From contig JAJZCT010000045.1 in the NCBI GenBank assembly GCA_021828925.1, positions 1 through 11,486 of the forward strand: DNA of 11,486 nt, written 5' to 3'. Source of the stretch: Planctomycetota bacterium. Lineage in GTDB: Bacteria; Planctomycetota; Phycisphaerae; WQYP01. Each line of letters starts with the position of its first letter. The first letter of the stretch is position 1. A program made the position numbers and the translations under genes. Of the stretch, positions 1 to 8,058 are shown piece after piece. Under the pieces are notes generated by a model. It was not told where the DNA came from and searched no databases. It saw nothing but the letters and a program-made list of their open reading frames with translations.

Positions 1-5
1 CCGAA

Positions 6-51
6 GCGGGGCCGGTCCGTGGCGCTATGGACCGGCCCCGCCTGTTTTTTT
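6..51 (+). terminator. Strong rho-independent terminator of an upstream gene
   Basis: A perfect 13-bp GC-rich stem (arms 6-18 and 29-41) encloses a 10-nt loop and is followed after three bases by seven consecutive T. The T-run lies only on the rightward side, so it ends a rightward transcript whose gene lies left of the window. It should also insulate the two-component/efflux operon from that gene. Confidence 0.9.
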
Positions 52-140
52 ATTTCAGGGGCATCAACATGGGGTGTTTAGTGGGGCCGGATGGTCGGCA
101 TCGTCGTGAAGAGTTGTTATCTTGGAGCGATTCCATACTT

Positions 141-146
141 TATAAT
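141..146 (+). promoter_or_regulatory. Candidate -10 element for the two-component/efflux operon
   Basis: A perfect TATAAT hexamer lies 47 bases before the chosen start of the response regulator, just after the upstream terminator. No convincing -35 sits 16-18 bases upstream (the 18-base option, TTATCT at 117-122, matches only 3 of 6). The promoter may therefore depend on an activator, which would fit a regulator that controls its own operon. That last point is inference. Confidence 0.4.
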
Positions 147-193
147 GGCTTTTTCCGGCGTAGGCTTCCCGGGTAGTGTTGGCAGGTGCGTTC

Positions 194-868
194 ATGCGGG
201 TATTGGTGGTTGAAGATTTTAAGACGCTGCGGGAATCCATCGCACAGGCTCTGCGCGAGCAGAACTACGTGGTCAATGAAGCCGGCGACGGGCGGCTGGC
301 ATTATGGCACTTGCAGAGCGGCCATATTGATGTGGTCATTTTGGATTTAATGATGCCGGGCGTCGATGGCTTCCAGGTGCTCAAGGCCATGGAACGCATG
401 AAAGCCCGACCTGCGGTATTGATTCTCACAGCTCGCGATACCGTGGATGACCGGGTAAAAGGGCTGGACGCGGGCGCGGATGATTATCTCACCAAGCCGT
501 TTGCCCTGGAGGAAATGCTGGCCCGGGTCCGAGCATTAACGCGACGGCGCTATAAAGTTGCCTCATCGCGGCTAACGATCGGAACCTTGGCGATCGACCT
601 TAACGCCCGGCGGGTTTTTCGGGCCGGGACGGAAATTGAATTAAGCGCCCGGGAATATGCCATATTGGAGTATCTGGCCATGCGGCAGGGAGAAATTGTC
701 TCACGCAGTGAAATCTGGGAGCATGTGCATTGCGATGATTCGCCGCCGGAAAGTAATGTCGTAGACGTATTTGTAAGCCTGCTGCGCAAAAAAATTGACG
801 CGGATTCGCTTCAACGACTGATTCACACGCGGCGCGGACAGGGCTATATGCTTGGGCCGGGAGCTTGA
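194..868 (+). CDS. OmpR/PhoB-family response regulator (CusR-like)
   Basis: This is a cytoplasmic two-component response regulator that binds DNA when phosphorylated. The 224-residue protein has an N-terminal receiver domain (about 1-115) with the acidic pair E7/D8, phospho-acceptor D51 in LDLMMPGVDG, T79 and K101 in TKPF. A C-terminal winged-helix domain (about 126-221) ends in the typical RGQGYML segment. The length is normal for the family. I start at ATG 194 because the receiver domain begins directly there and an AGG lies 7 bases upstream; the in-frame GTG at 176 would add six residues that do not look like family sequence. The next gene, its cognate kinase, overlaps the stop by one base (TGATG). 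The kinase type and the efflux genes behind it suggest a CusR/CopR-like role in the periplasmic stress or metal response, but the ligand is not shown by this protein. Confidence 0.93.
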   Translation: MRVLVVEDFKTLRESIAQALREQNYVVNEAGDGRLALWHLQSGHIDVVILDLMMPGVDGFQVLKAMERMKARPAVLILTARDTVDDRVKGLDAGADDYLTKPFALEEMLARVRALTRRRYKVASSRLTIGTLAIDLNARRVFRAGTEIELSAREYAILEYLAMRQGEIVSRSEIWEHVHCDDSPPESNVVDVFVSLLRKKIDADSLQRLIHTRRGQGYMLGPGA

Positions 869-2391
869 TGCGGTCTATCCGATTACAATTAACGCTCTGG
901 TGCGGAGCGGCCATCGCGCTAATGCTGGCGGTGCTGGGCGTAAGTTTGTATCTAACGCTGCAACATTCCTTGGAATCCCATTTCAACGCCTCCCTTGCGG
1001 CCCGCGCCACGTTGCTGGTGGATACGCTGGATTGGGACCCACACTGCGGATTCCATGTCACTTCCGATTTTACCCCCGTCTCCGACGGTAGCGTCCAGGG
1101 TACCCCCCGCTATTTTCAGATTTGGAGCCTGCGGGGAAAATCGGTGCTCCATCCGGCCTCCCTGGGCAGACGTGATTTAAAATTCCTGACGTCACCCGGG
1201 GATACGGGGCGGTTGGCATCTATTACCTTGCCGGATAATCACGCCGGAAGAGAATTGGTGATCCGCTTTCGCGAGGGAAATAGTGATGATCAGGAGCAGG
1301 GGCATCACCATGACGGCCCCGGCCACACGGGCGATAGCCGCAACAACCGAACTGCCGACACCGCACAGGCCGAACATATTGGACAAGATTATATTCTCGC
1401 CGTTGCCCGCCCCACCGATGAACTGGACACTGCACTTTCCAGCATCGCCTGGTCGCTGGCGGTTTACTGTTCTCTGGCCACGTTGTGTTCGGCGGCTCTC
1501 ATTGCGTGGCTTTTAAACCGTGGATTGCGTCCGGTGAATACGATTGCCCAGCAGATTGCGGGCGTTGGTGCCGCGCACCTGAAAGATCGCATCAGCTCGG
1601 AAAATATTCCGCGCGAACTGATTCCCATTGTGGATCGTCTAAATAAGTTGCTGGAGCGTGTGGAAGCGGCGGTGATCCGTGAAAAGGCGCTCACGGCTGA
1701 TATGGCCCATGAGCTGCGCACGCCCCTGGCGGCCCTGCGCACCGGTGCAGAACTGGCTTTAACCCGCTTGCGCAGCAGCGAAGAGTATCAGCGAACCTTG
1801 CGGCAGTCGCTGGATATCAGCATTCAGATGCAGGAGATGGTGGAAAACCTGCTGACCCTGGCCCGGCTGGAAGCGGGGGCTTGGGCGCAGGTGTCGGCAA
1901 ATTGTCGGCTGGATCAAATAACTCAGCAGCAGTTGCAGAGCTGTACAGCGCGAATTAATTCGCGTGCCGTGACGTTAGATAGTAGTGGTATTTCTCCGGA
2001 GGTGGTTTCAGCTCCGCCGGAGTTACTGCTGCTGGTGCTCCGCAATGTGCTGGACAATGCGGTCAGTTATGTCAATGACGGGGGCACGATTCGCGTGGGG
2101 CTGAAAAGTGACTCTGATGCAGTAATATTAACGGTGGCTAACACCGGCAGCGCGATTTCCGTGCGGCAGTCGCGGCAGATATTTGAACGGTTTTGGCGCG
2201 GTGATGATTCCCGCACGGATCAGGGGCGGCACAGCGGATTGGGATTATCCATTGTGCAGAATATCATGCGGCAAATCGGCGGCAGGGTGATCGTTGAATC
2301 CTCCGTCGGCGAGTGGTTTACGATTGTGTTGTTATTTCCAAAGCATGGAGGCGATGGATCGCATGATATTCCGAGGTATGAATGCCTATAG
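868..2391 (+). CDS. Sensor histidine kinase, CusS/heavy-metal-sensor type, with His-rich periplasmic loop
   Basis: This is an inner-membrane sensor kinase of 507 residues. TM1 (about 11-31) and TM2 (about 193-215) flank a periplasmic domain of about 160 residues. A HAMP linker follows (about 216-268), then the dimerisation/phospho-acceptor box with H281 in MAHELRTPL, the N box (N393 and N397 in NVLDNA), a short G1 box (VANTG, 423-427) and the G2 box GLGLSI (457-462). The G1 form without the usual Asp resembles the ENPG-type box I know from CusS-like metal kinases. The periplasmic domain carries H59, C60, H63, H125, a cluster H146-H148 plus H153, and H170, all possible metal ligands. ATG 868 is chosen over TTG 865 because of the one-base overlap with the regulator stop; GGGAG precedes it by four bases. 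It surely pairs with the preceding regulator. The signal could be copper, silver, zinc or nickel, which the sequence does not settle. Confidence 0.92.
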   Translation: MRSIRLQLTLWCGAAIALMLAVLGVSLYLTLQHSLESHFNASLAARATLLVDTLDWDPHCGFHVTSDFTPVSDGSVQGTPRYFQIWSLRGKSVLHPASLGRRDLKFLTSPGDTGRLASITLPDNHAGRELVIRFREGNSDDQEQGHHHDGPGHTGDSRNNRTADTAQAEHIGQDYILAVARPTDELDTALSSIAWSLAVYCSLATLCSAALIAWLLNRGLRPVNTIAQQIAGVGAAHLKDRISSENIPRELIPIVDRLNKLLERVEAAVIREKALTADMAHELRTPLAALRTGAELALTRLRSSEEYQRTLRQSLDISIQMQEMVENLLTLARLEAGAWAQVSANCRLDQITQQQLQSCTARINSRAVTLDSSGISPEVVSAPPELLLLVLRNVLDNAVSYVNDGGTIRVGLKSDSDAVILTVANTGSAISVRQSRQIFERFWRGDDSRTDQGRHSGLGLSIVQNIMRQIGGRVIVESSVGEWFTIVLLFPKHGGDGSHDIPRYECL

Positions 2392-2473
2392 ACAGGCACG
2401 GCCACACCGGCTGAATCAAAAAATCCGTACCGCGTGTATCGGCAAATGCACCGTGCGCGAGGTTTTCAGGCGG

Positions 2474-3904
2474 ATGGTTTCCGCCCGGCGGAAGCGGGAG
2501 ATAAGGGGCTTCAGCGAGCTGGTTCTTTCGGGCTTTCTACTGTTGGCGGGCTGTCAAAGTTATCATTCTATGCCGCTGACGGAGGCGCGGGTCAATCAGG
2601 CATTGAAAGTTCCGGTATGGAAGCAGTTGCGCATTTCCGCCCAACGCATTCGCGGCATCGGCCTGCCGCCGCTGCCGCTGCGGCCGACTGGTGGCATCAC
2701 GCCCAATGAGGCGGCGGTCATAGCCGTGATACTCAATCCATCGTTGCGTGCAACGCGGGATCAGCGGCATGAAGCGGCAGCGCAGGTTATTCAGGCCGGC
2801 ATTTTACCGAACCCGCAAGTGTCGGAATCAACGGCGCTGGTGACCGGGGGGTATCGTACCGGGACATTTACAGGTTATGGTCTTGGTGTGAGTTGGGATG
2901 TCACACGATTAATTGATCATGATGCCCGCGTTGCCTCAGCCCGATATCACCGTGGCCAAGTGGATCTGGATGTGGCCTGGCAGGAATGGCAAACGGCGCA
3001 GGCGGCCCGGCTGGCGGTTTATAATCTCGCGGCGACCGAGGCACAATTGCATCAGGCCCACCTGGCGCAAAGCGAGTTGCAAACCAATGAACACGTAGTC
3101 CAGAAAGCGTACAATGCAAGCCTTAATACCATCTTGGATTTAAGCGCGGCTCGTGCCGCAAGCCAACAGGCGCAAGCACTGGTGGAATCTTTAACACAAA
3201 AACGTGACCAAAATCTCAATCGCCTGCGGATGGTTATGGGCCTGCCGATTGATGCACCCATTCGATTAAGCCGCACGATTCGGTTTCCCGCACGCATTGC
3301 CTTACCATCGGAGCGGGCCATTTTAAAAGATTTGCCGCGACTACGGCTGGATCTGGTGGCGTTAAAACTGGGATATCAAAGCCAGCAGGAGACGCTGCGG
3401 GCGGCGGTGCTGCGGCAATTTCCGCGGTTAAGTCTGGGGTTTCAGCAGGCCAGCGACACCACCAATGTGCATACCACCGGCTTCGGCGTCACGATTGACC
3501 TGCCGATCTTCGATCGCAATCAGGGGAATATTGCCATTGACAAAGCGACGCGCAAGCTCCTCTATGACAGCTATATTGCCCGCGAATTTACCGCCCGTTC
3601 CGCGGTGGCCCTGGCCTATTCCGATATTCATGCGTTAGGGGCACAAATTGCGGCCAGCGATGCGGCGGTAAAAAGTCTGGCGAAGCTTGTGCAAACCTAT
3701 CAACAGGCGCTGAAGTTCGGCAATGTTGATATTGTCAGCTACTACACGGAAGTGGATCAGTTAATTCAAAAACGCATCAATGTGATTCAGCTTAAAAACC
3801 AGCTTGAACGTAATCGCATTGCACTGGCTCTGGCCGCCGGCACGTATGTGCCGGAAATGCGATCCAAGCGGATACCTGTGCAACAAGGAGCGACCACACC
3901 ATGA
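2474..3904 (+). CDS. Outer membrane efflux lipoprotein, TolC/CusC (OEP) family
   Basis: This is the outer-membrane channel of a tripartite efflux pump; trimers form a beta-barrel plus a periplasmic alpha-tunnel that docks on the adaptor. With the chosen start the protein has 476 residues, normal for CusC-like proteins. A lipoprotein signal has a basic n-region (SARRKRE), a hydrophobic core and lipobox LAGC with Cys27 as the acylated residue. Two OEP repeats follow (about 75-260 and 287-470), with long helical Gln/Ala-rich stretches and the family segment DLPIFDRNQG at 342-351. The reading frame is open far upstream (to about 2294), and a GGAGG at 2347-2351 could serve ATG 2354 or 2363. Those starts would put 63 or 60 residues before the lipobox Cys, far too many for a signal peptide. 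ATG 2474 has only a weak ribosome site (GAGG, 11 bases away). The stop overlaps the adaptor start (ATGA). Confidence 0.88.
   Translation: MVSARRKREIRGFSELVLSGFLLLAGCQSYHSMPLTEARVNQALKVPVWKQLRISAQRIRGIGLPPLPLRPTGGITPNEAAVIAVILNPSLRATRDQRHEAAAQVIQAGILPNPQVSESTALVTGGYRTGTFTGYGLGVSWDVTRLIDHDARVASARYHRGQVDLDVAWQEWQTAQAARLAVYNLAATEAQLHQAHLAQSELQTNEHVVQKAYNASLNTILDLSAARAASQQAQALVESLTQKRDQNLNRLRMVMGLPIDAPIRLSRTIRFPARIALPSERAILKDLPRLRLDLVALKLGYQSQQETLRAAVLRQFPRLSLGFQQASDTTNVHTTGFGVTIDLPIFDRNQGNIAIDKATRKLLYDSYIAREFTARSAVALAYSDIHALGAQIAASDAAVKSLAKLVQTYQQALKFGNVDIVSYYTEVDQLIQKRINVIQLKNQLERNRIALALAAGTYVPEMRSKRIPVQQGATTP
3885..3890 (+). promoter_or_regulatory. Ribosome binding site of the adaptor gene
   Basis: AAGGAG lies 10 bases before ATG 3901 and 22 before the alternative ATG 3913, so it decides for the first start. 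It sits inside the last codons of the OEP gene, which points to coupled translation. Confidence 0.7.
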
Positions 3905-5004
3905 CTCGAAGCATGAAACGGATAACTTGGGCAGTGGTGCTGCTTTCGGCACTGGGGACCAGCGTTGCCGTCTGGCACCAGACAGGCCCGAGGGCGACTG
4001 CGGCAAGTACCGCGGTCGCCGGCACCGGCCAGGCCGTTCCACCGGTGACTGCCTATGTCAAAACCGTGCCGGTCCGCAGGCAAAGCATTTCCGCTTCGGT
4101 CGTGGCTTATGGCACAGTCGTGGCGCGGGCCAGTTCAATTCGCAATGTGGCGGTTCCATTTAATGCGCAGGTGCTCCGCATTCTGGTTGCCGGGGGGCAG
4201 TACGTCAGAAAAAACGAACCTCTGCTGCAACTGGAATCAACGAATTCCGAACTGCTGCGGCTGGCGCAGGCCCAGAGTTCGGCGCTTTCCGCGGAGGAGC
4301 AACTATCGGAAGTAAAACAAAAATTTGCCCTGCATCTGGCTACCCGGCAAAGCCTGCTGGCGGCCCGGCAGGCACTGAAACTGGCGCAACTGAATTTGAC
4401 AAATCTGAAAACGCTGGGGATCGGCGGCCCGCGTTTAATAAAAGCCCCCGCCCGTGGCGTGGTAGCGAAGATACTTTCAGGACCGGGACAGATTGTTTTA
4501 CCCGGCGCGCCCCTTTTACAACTGGTGTCCTCCCGCAATATTGAAGTCCAGTTAGGCTTGGAACCGGAGGACTCCATAAAAGTGCGGCGCGGGCAAGCTG
4601 TAGCGCTGACGCCGGTAGGCGAACCGGCAACGCGCCAGATTCTGGGCAGTATTTCCTTAATTACGCAGCGCGTCAATCCGCTGACTCGGCTGGTGGATGT
4701 GTTTGTCACGCCTCGTATGCACTCGGGGCTGCTGCTGGGGCAATATGTGGAAGGAAAATTGATTATCGCAAAGGCTACGGGACTGGTGGTTCCACGCGCG
4801 GCGGTGCTGCCGGCGGGGAATGCGCAGGAATTATTCACCGTGCACAATGGCCGGGCGGTATTGCATCTGGTGCATATTGGTTTAACCAATACGCGCTATG
4901 TGCAACTGCTCAACAGCAATGTGATGGCAGGGGATCAGGCGGTGATTGTGGGGAATGCGGAATTAACCAACGGGATGGCCGTTACAGGGACTTTTAAGCC
5001 ATGA
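3901..5004 (+). CDS. RND efflux periplasmic adaptor (membrane fusion protein, HlyD/CusB/AcrA-like)
   Basis: This protein links the RND permease to the outer-membrane channel in the periplasm. The 367 residues show an N-terminal membrane anchor or uncleaved signal (about 8-25), then a linker rich in Ala and Thr. Next come a first lipoyl half (about 84-112, with VLRILVAGGQYVRKNEPLLQL as the hallmark run), a short alpha-hairpin (about 113-172), the second lipoyl half (KAPARGVVAKILSGPGQIV, 181-199), a beta-barrel domain (about 212-290) and a membrane-proximal domain to the end. There is no lipobox Cys, and I see none of the Met-rich or His-rich N-terminal metal-binding stretches found in some CusB or CzcB proteins, so it gives no evidence for metal as substrate. 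It overlaps the genes on both sides by ATGA, typical of a strictly co-translated pump operon. Confidence 0.9.
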   Translation: MTRSMKRITWAVVLLSALGTSVAVWHQTGPRATAASTAVAGTGQAVPPVTAYVKTVPVRRQSISASVVAYGTVVARASSIRNVAVPFNAQVLRILVAGGQYVRKNEPLLQLESTNSELLRLAQAQSSALSAEEQLSEVKQKFALHLATRQSLLAARQALKLAQLNLTNLKTLGIGGPRLIKAPARGVVAKILSGPGQIVLPGAPLLQLVSSRNIEVQLGLEPEDSIKVRRGQAVALTPVGEPATRQILGSISLITQRVNPLTRLVDVFVTPRMHSGLLLGQYVEGKLIIAKATGLVVPRAAVLPAGNAQELFTVHNGRAVLHLVHIGLTNTRYVQLLNSNVMAGDQAVIVGNAELTNGMAVTGTFKP

Positions 5005-8000
5005 ATTTTAATCAATGGATCCATAAGCACACACGATCGGTGCTGTTTATCATGCTGGTTTTGGCATTGGGCGGTGCGTTGGCCGCTCTGGGGCTGCCGG
5101 TGTCGCTATTTCCGCGGGTAAGCTTTCCGCGCATTGAAGTCTCGGTGGATTCCGGCGAACAACCAGCCCAACGGATGGCCGTGTCTGTAACTTATCCGGT
5201 GGAACAAGCGGTGCGGTCCATCCCCGGCGTGCTAGCGGTTCAAGCCCGTACCGGCCGCGGCTCATGTGAACTGAAAATCGGCTTCGCCTGGGGTTCCAAC
5301 ATGGCTCAGGCATTGCTGGAAGTGGACTCGCAGATTAACGGCATCCTGCCCAGACTGCCCGCCGAAACGAGCTTTCGCGCCAAACGCATGGACACCACCA
5401 ACTTTCCAGTATTGGGATACAGCCTGACCTCCTCCACGGTATCGCCCAGCCGCCTGCGTACGATTGCTAAATATCAGATTGAACCGGTGATTTCCACGGT
5501 GCGCGGCGTAGCGCGGGTGCAGGTACAGGGCGGCGCGACGCCGGAATATCACGTCATTGTTGATCCGGCTCGCCTGCAGGCATTTAACATGACGCTGGCG
5601 GATGTTTCCCAAGCCCTTGGCGCGGCCAACGTATTAAGTGCGGTGGGGAAATTTGAAGATCATGACAAACTTTATCTGATTATTTCCAACACCAGCTATC
5701 GCAGCATCCGCCAGATTCAACAGGTGGTGCTGCGCACGGGTGCCAACGGGCTGGTTCGACTGGGTGACGTCGCCACCGTTAAGCTTTCCACAAAGCCTCA
5801 GTGGACGCGTGTGGACGCCGACGGACACCCGGCCGTGCTCTTACAGGTTTTTCAGCAACCGGGCGGCAATACAGTGCGAATTGCCGCGGATATCAAAAGC
5901 AAAATCGACAGTTTTAAGAAGAATCTTCCAGCAGGCATCACGATGGCCACCTGGTACAATCAAAGTCAGCTTATTCTGGCGTCTGCGGCATCTGTGCGGG
6001 ATGCGGTCATCATTGGAATCATTCTTGCGGTTGTGGTACTGCTGCTATTTTTGCGCAACTGGAAAATTACGTTGATCGCCGCGCTGGTGGTACCGGCGGT
6101 GTTAAGTTCCACCATTCTTCTTTTGTATCTGTTCCACATGACGTTCAACATCATGACGCTGGGCGGTATGGCGGCGGCGGTGGGGTTGATTATTGATGAC
6201 GCCATTGTGATGGTGGAACACATTGTGCGGCGCACCCGCGGAGCCACTGGCGAGATGCGCGGGCGGGTCATCAAAGCGACACGGGAATTTACCGGCCCGC
6301 TGGCCGGATCATCTACGTCTACGATGATTATTTTCGCGCCGCTGGCCTTTCTTTCCGGCGTCACGGGGGCGTTTTTTAAAGCATTGTCGTTGACCATGGC
6401 GGCGAGCCTGCTGATTTCTTTTTTTATGGCCTGGCTGGCGGTTCCGGTGCTGGCCGCGGGTTTTCTCAATCAACGGGATGCCAATCAACCCGAAGGCGGG
6501 CGAATCACCGCCTATCTTCATCGCCTTTATGGTTGGATCATGGTACGGATTCTGCGAGCACCGGCATTGGTGCTGGTCGTGCTTATTCCCATTCTGGTCT
6601 TGGGGTTTGTCGCCTATAAGAACGTCGGAAGTGGTTTTATGCCCCACATGGATGAAGGGGGTTTTATTCTCAACTACGTAGCTAATCCAGGCACATCCCC
6701 CACCGAAACCAATCGGCTGCTGCTGGAAGTTGAGAAAATAATTCTCGCTAATAAATATGTCGATACATTTTCCCGCCGAACCGGATTACAACTCGGCGGC
6801 GGCACCACACGATCCTACACCGGTGATTTTTTTATCCGCCTGAAGGGATTCCCCAGACCACCCATTGAGCAGATTATGACCGCTATTCGCCGACGAATCC
6901 GCCAGCGGGTGCCGGGGCTGAAAATTGACACCGCCCAGATGATGCAGGACCTCATCGGGGATCTGACCGCGGTACCGCAGCCCATTGAAATAAAAATTTT
7001 CTCGGACAGCGGCCCCCTGCTCGATGCACAAGCCCTGAAAGTGAAACGGGCCATATCCTCGATTGCGGGCGTGGTGGAAGTACGCAGCGGTATTCAGATC
7101 GCGGGCGATGCGCTGCAGATCCGTGTGAATCGCATAAAGGCCGCCCTGCAGGGGATGACCGCCGGCGCTATTACCACCGCATTAAATCAGTATCTTTCCG
7201 GCACGGTGACCACACGAATTCAACGCGGGCCGCAGATGATTGGCGTGCGTGTGTGGGTTCCCCAGGCCGACCGCGCCACAGAACAGGATATCGACGATCT
7301 GCTGTTGCGAGCGCCCGATGGACATTTATTTCCGCTAAAAGATGTGGCGTCGATTGAAACGCTTACCGGGCAGCAGGAGATTTTCAGCGATAATCTCAAA
7401 CGCATGATCGCCGTTACCGCCCGCATCAACGGCCGTGATATGGGTTCGACAGTTGCAGCGGTGCAACAGGTGCTCAATAAACCCGGCATGTTTCCCCACG
7501 GTATGTATTATGCGATGGGTGGATTGTACAAACAACAGCAAATCGCATTTAGGGGCCTGTTGGTGGTGATGGTCGCAGCGGTTTTGCTGGTCTTCCTGGT
7601 GCTGCTATTTCTTTATGAACATTTCCGCGTGGCTCTGGCCATGCTGTCGATTCCGATCTTGGCGCTATGCTGCGTATTTGTCGGCCTATGGATTACGCAT
7701 ACAGAGCTTAATGTTTCTTCCATGATGGGCATGACCATGGTGGTGGGAATTGTGACGGAAGTCGGAATATTTTATTACTCGGAATACAACGATATGAGCG
7801 ATGACACGGCGGTGCTTAAACGCCTGATTGACGCCGGTAAGAACCGCATGAGACCGATCGCCATGACCACGATTGCCGCGATCCTGGCTCTTTTGCCCCT
7901 GGCCTTGGGCATGGGCCAGGGATCACAAATGCAACAGCCGCTGGCTATCGCGATTATCACCGGCTTGTGTGTGCAACTGCCGCTGACGCTGGTGATTCTG

Positions 8001-8054
8001 CCAGCGTTATTGGGAATTGTACACCGCGTAAAAGTAGGCCGGCCCGTGGTGTAA
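5001..8054 (+). CDS. RND-family efflux permease (inner-membrane proton antiporter)
   Basis: This is the proton-driven inner-membrane pump subunit. At 1017 residues it has normal RND length and the duplicated layout: TM1 (about 13-31), a large periplasmic loop (32-332), TM2-6 (about 333-488), TM7 (about 521-540), a second loop (541-850) and TM8-12 (about 851-1005). TM4 carries the Asp pair D399/D400 (GLIIDDAIVMVEH), as in AcrB-type drug pumps. The TM10 position that is Lys in AcrB is Glu here (E920 in VGIVTEVGIFYYSEY), as I recall for CusA-type metal pumps. TM11 has RMRPIAMTT. The second loop begins FMPHMDEGGF followed by NPGTSPTETNR, a pattern of a less studied RND subfamily. A weak AGGGA lies 10 bases before the start. 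Substrate is unknown: the kinase hints at metal, the permease itself is not a canonical metal pump. Confidence 0.93.
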   Translation: MNFNQWIHKHTRSVLFIMLVLALGGALAALGLPVSLFPRVSFPRIEVSVDSGEQPAQRMAVSVTYPVEQAVRSIPGVLAVQARTGRGSCELKIGFAWGSNMAQALLEVDSQINGILPRLPAETSFRAKRMDTTNFPVLGYSLTSSTVSPSRLRTIAKYQIEPVISTVRGVARVQVQGGATPEYHVIVDPARLQAFNMTLADVSQALGAANVLSAVGKFEDHDKLYLIISNTSYRSIRQIQQVVLRTGANGLVRLGDVATVKLSTKPQWTRVDADGHPAVLLQVFQQPGGNTVRIAADIKSKIDSFKKNLPAGITMATWYNQSQLILASAASVRDAVIIGIILAVVVLLLFLRNWKITLIAALVVPAVLSSTILLLYLFHMTFNIMTLGGMAAAVGLIIDDAIVMVEHIVRRTRGATGEMRGRVIKATREFTGPLAGSSTSTMIIFAPLAFLSGVTGAFFKALSLTMAASLLISFFMAWLAVPVLAAGFLNQRDANQPEGGRITAYLHRLYGWIMVRILRAPALVLVVLIPILVLGFVAYKNVGSGFMPHMDEGGFILNYVANPGTSPTETNRLLLEVEKIILANKYVDTFSRRTGLQLGGGTTRSYTGDFFIRLKGFPRPPIEQIMTAIRRRIRQRVPGLKIDTAQMMQDLIGDLTAVPQPIEIKIFSDSGPLLDAQALKVKRAISSIAGVVEVRSGIQIAGDALQIRVNRIKAALQGMTAGAITTALNQYLSGTVTTRIQRGPQMIGVRVWVPQADRATEQDIDDLLLRAPDGHLFPLKDVASIETLTGQQEIFSDNLKRMIAVTARINGRDMGSTVAAVQQVLNKPGMFPHGMYYAMGGLYKQQQIAFRGLLVVMVAAVLLVFLVLLFLYEHFRVALAMLSIPILALCCVFVGLWITHTELNVSSMMGMTMVVGIVTEVGIFYYSEYNDMSDDTAVLKRLIDAGKNRMRPIAMTTIAAILALLPLALGMGQGSQMQQPLAIAIITGLCVQLPLTLVILPALLGIVHRVKVGRPVV

Positions 8055-8058
8055 GTAA

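Noticed and set aside
123..135. Inverted repeat TGGA-N5-TCCA just upstream of the TATAAT, as an operator for the response regulator
   Set aside because: The arms are only 4 bp and the flanks do not extend them; it does not resemble the CusR-type box I know. It is too weak to list.
176..193. GTG start of the response regulator, six codons earlier
   Set aside because: The receiver domain begins directly at ATG 194, which has an AGG at suitable distance.
4107..4889. Long open frame (260 codons) on the minus strand inside the adaptor gene
   Set aside because: It lies fully opposite a clearly recognised adaptor, has Ser/Arg/Cys-rich composition typical of an antisense shadow, and shows no domain.
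5001..8054. Naming the permease cusA/czcA and the operon cusRSCBA
   Set aside because: TM4 has Asp-Asp rather than the metal-pump pattern, the adaptor lacks Met-rich metal sites, and the substrate is unproven.
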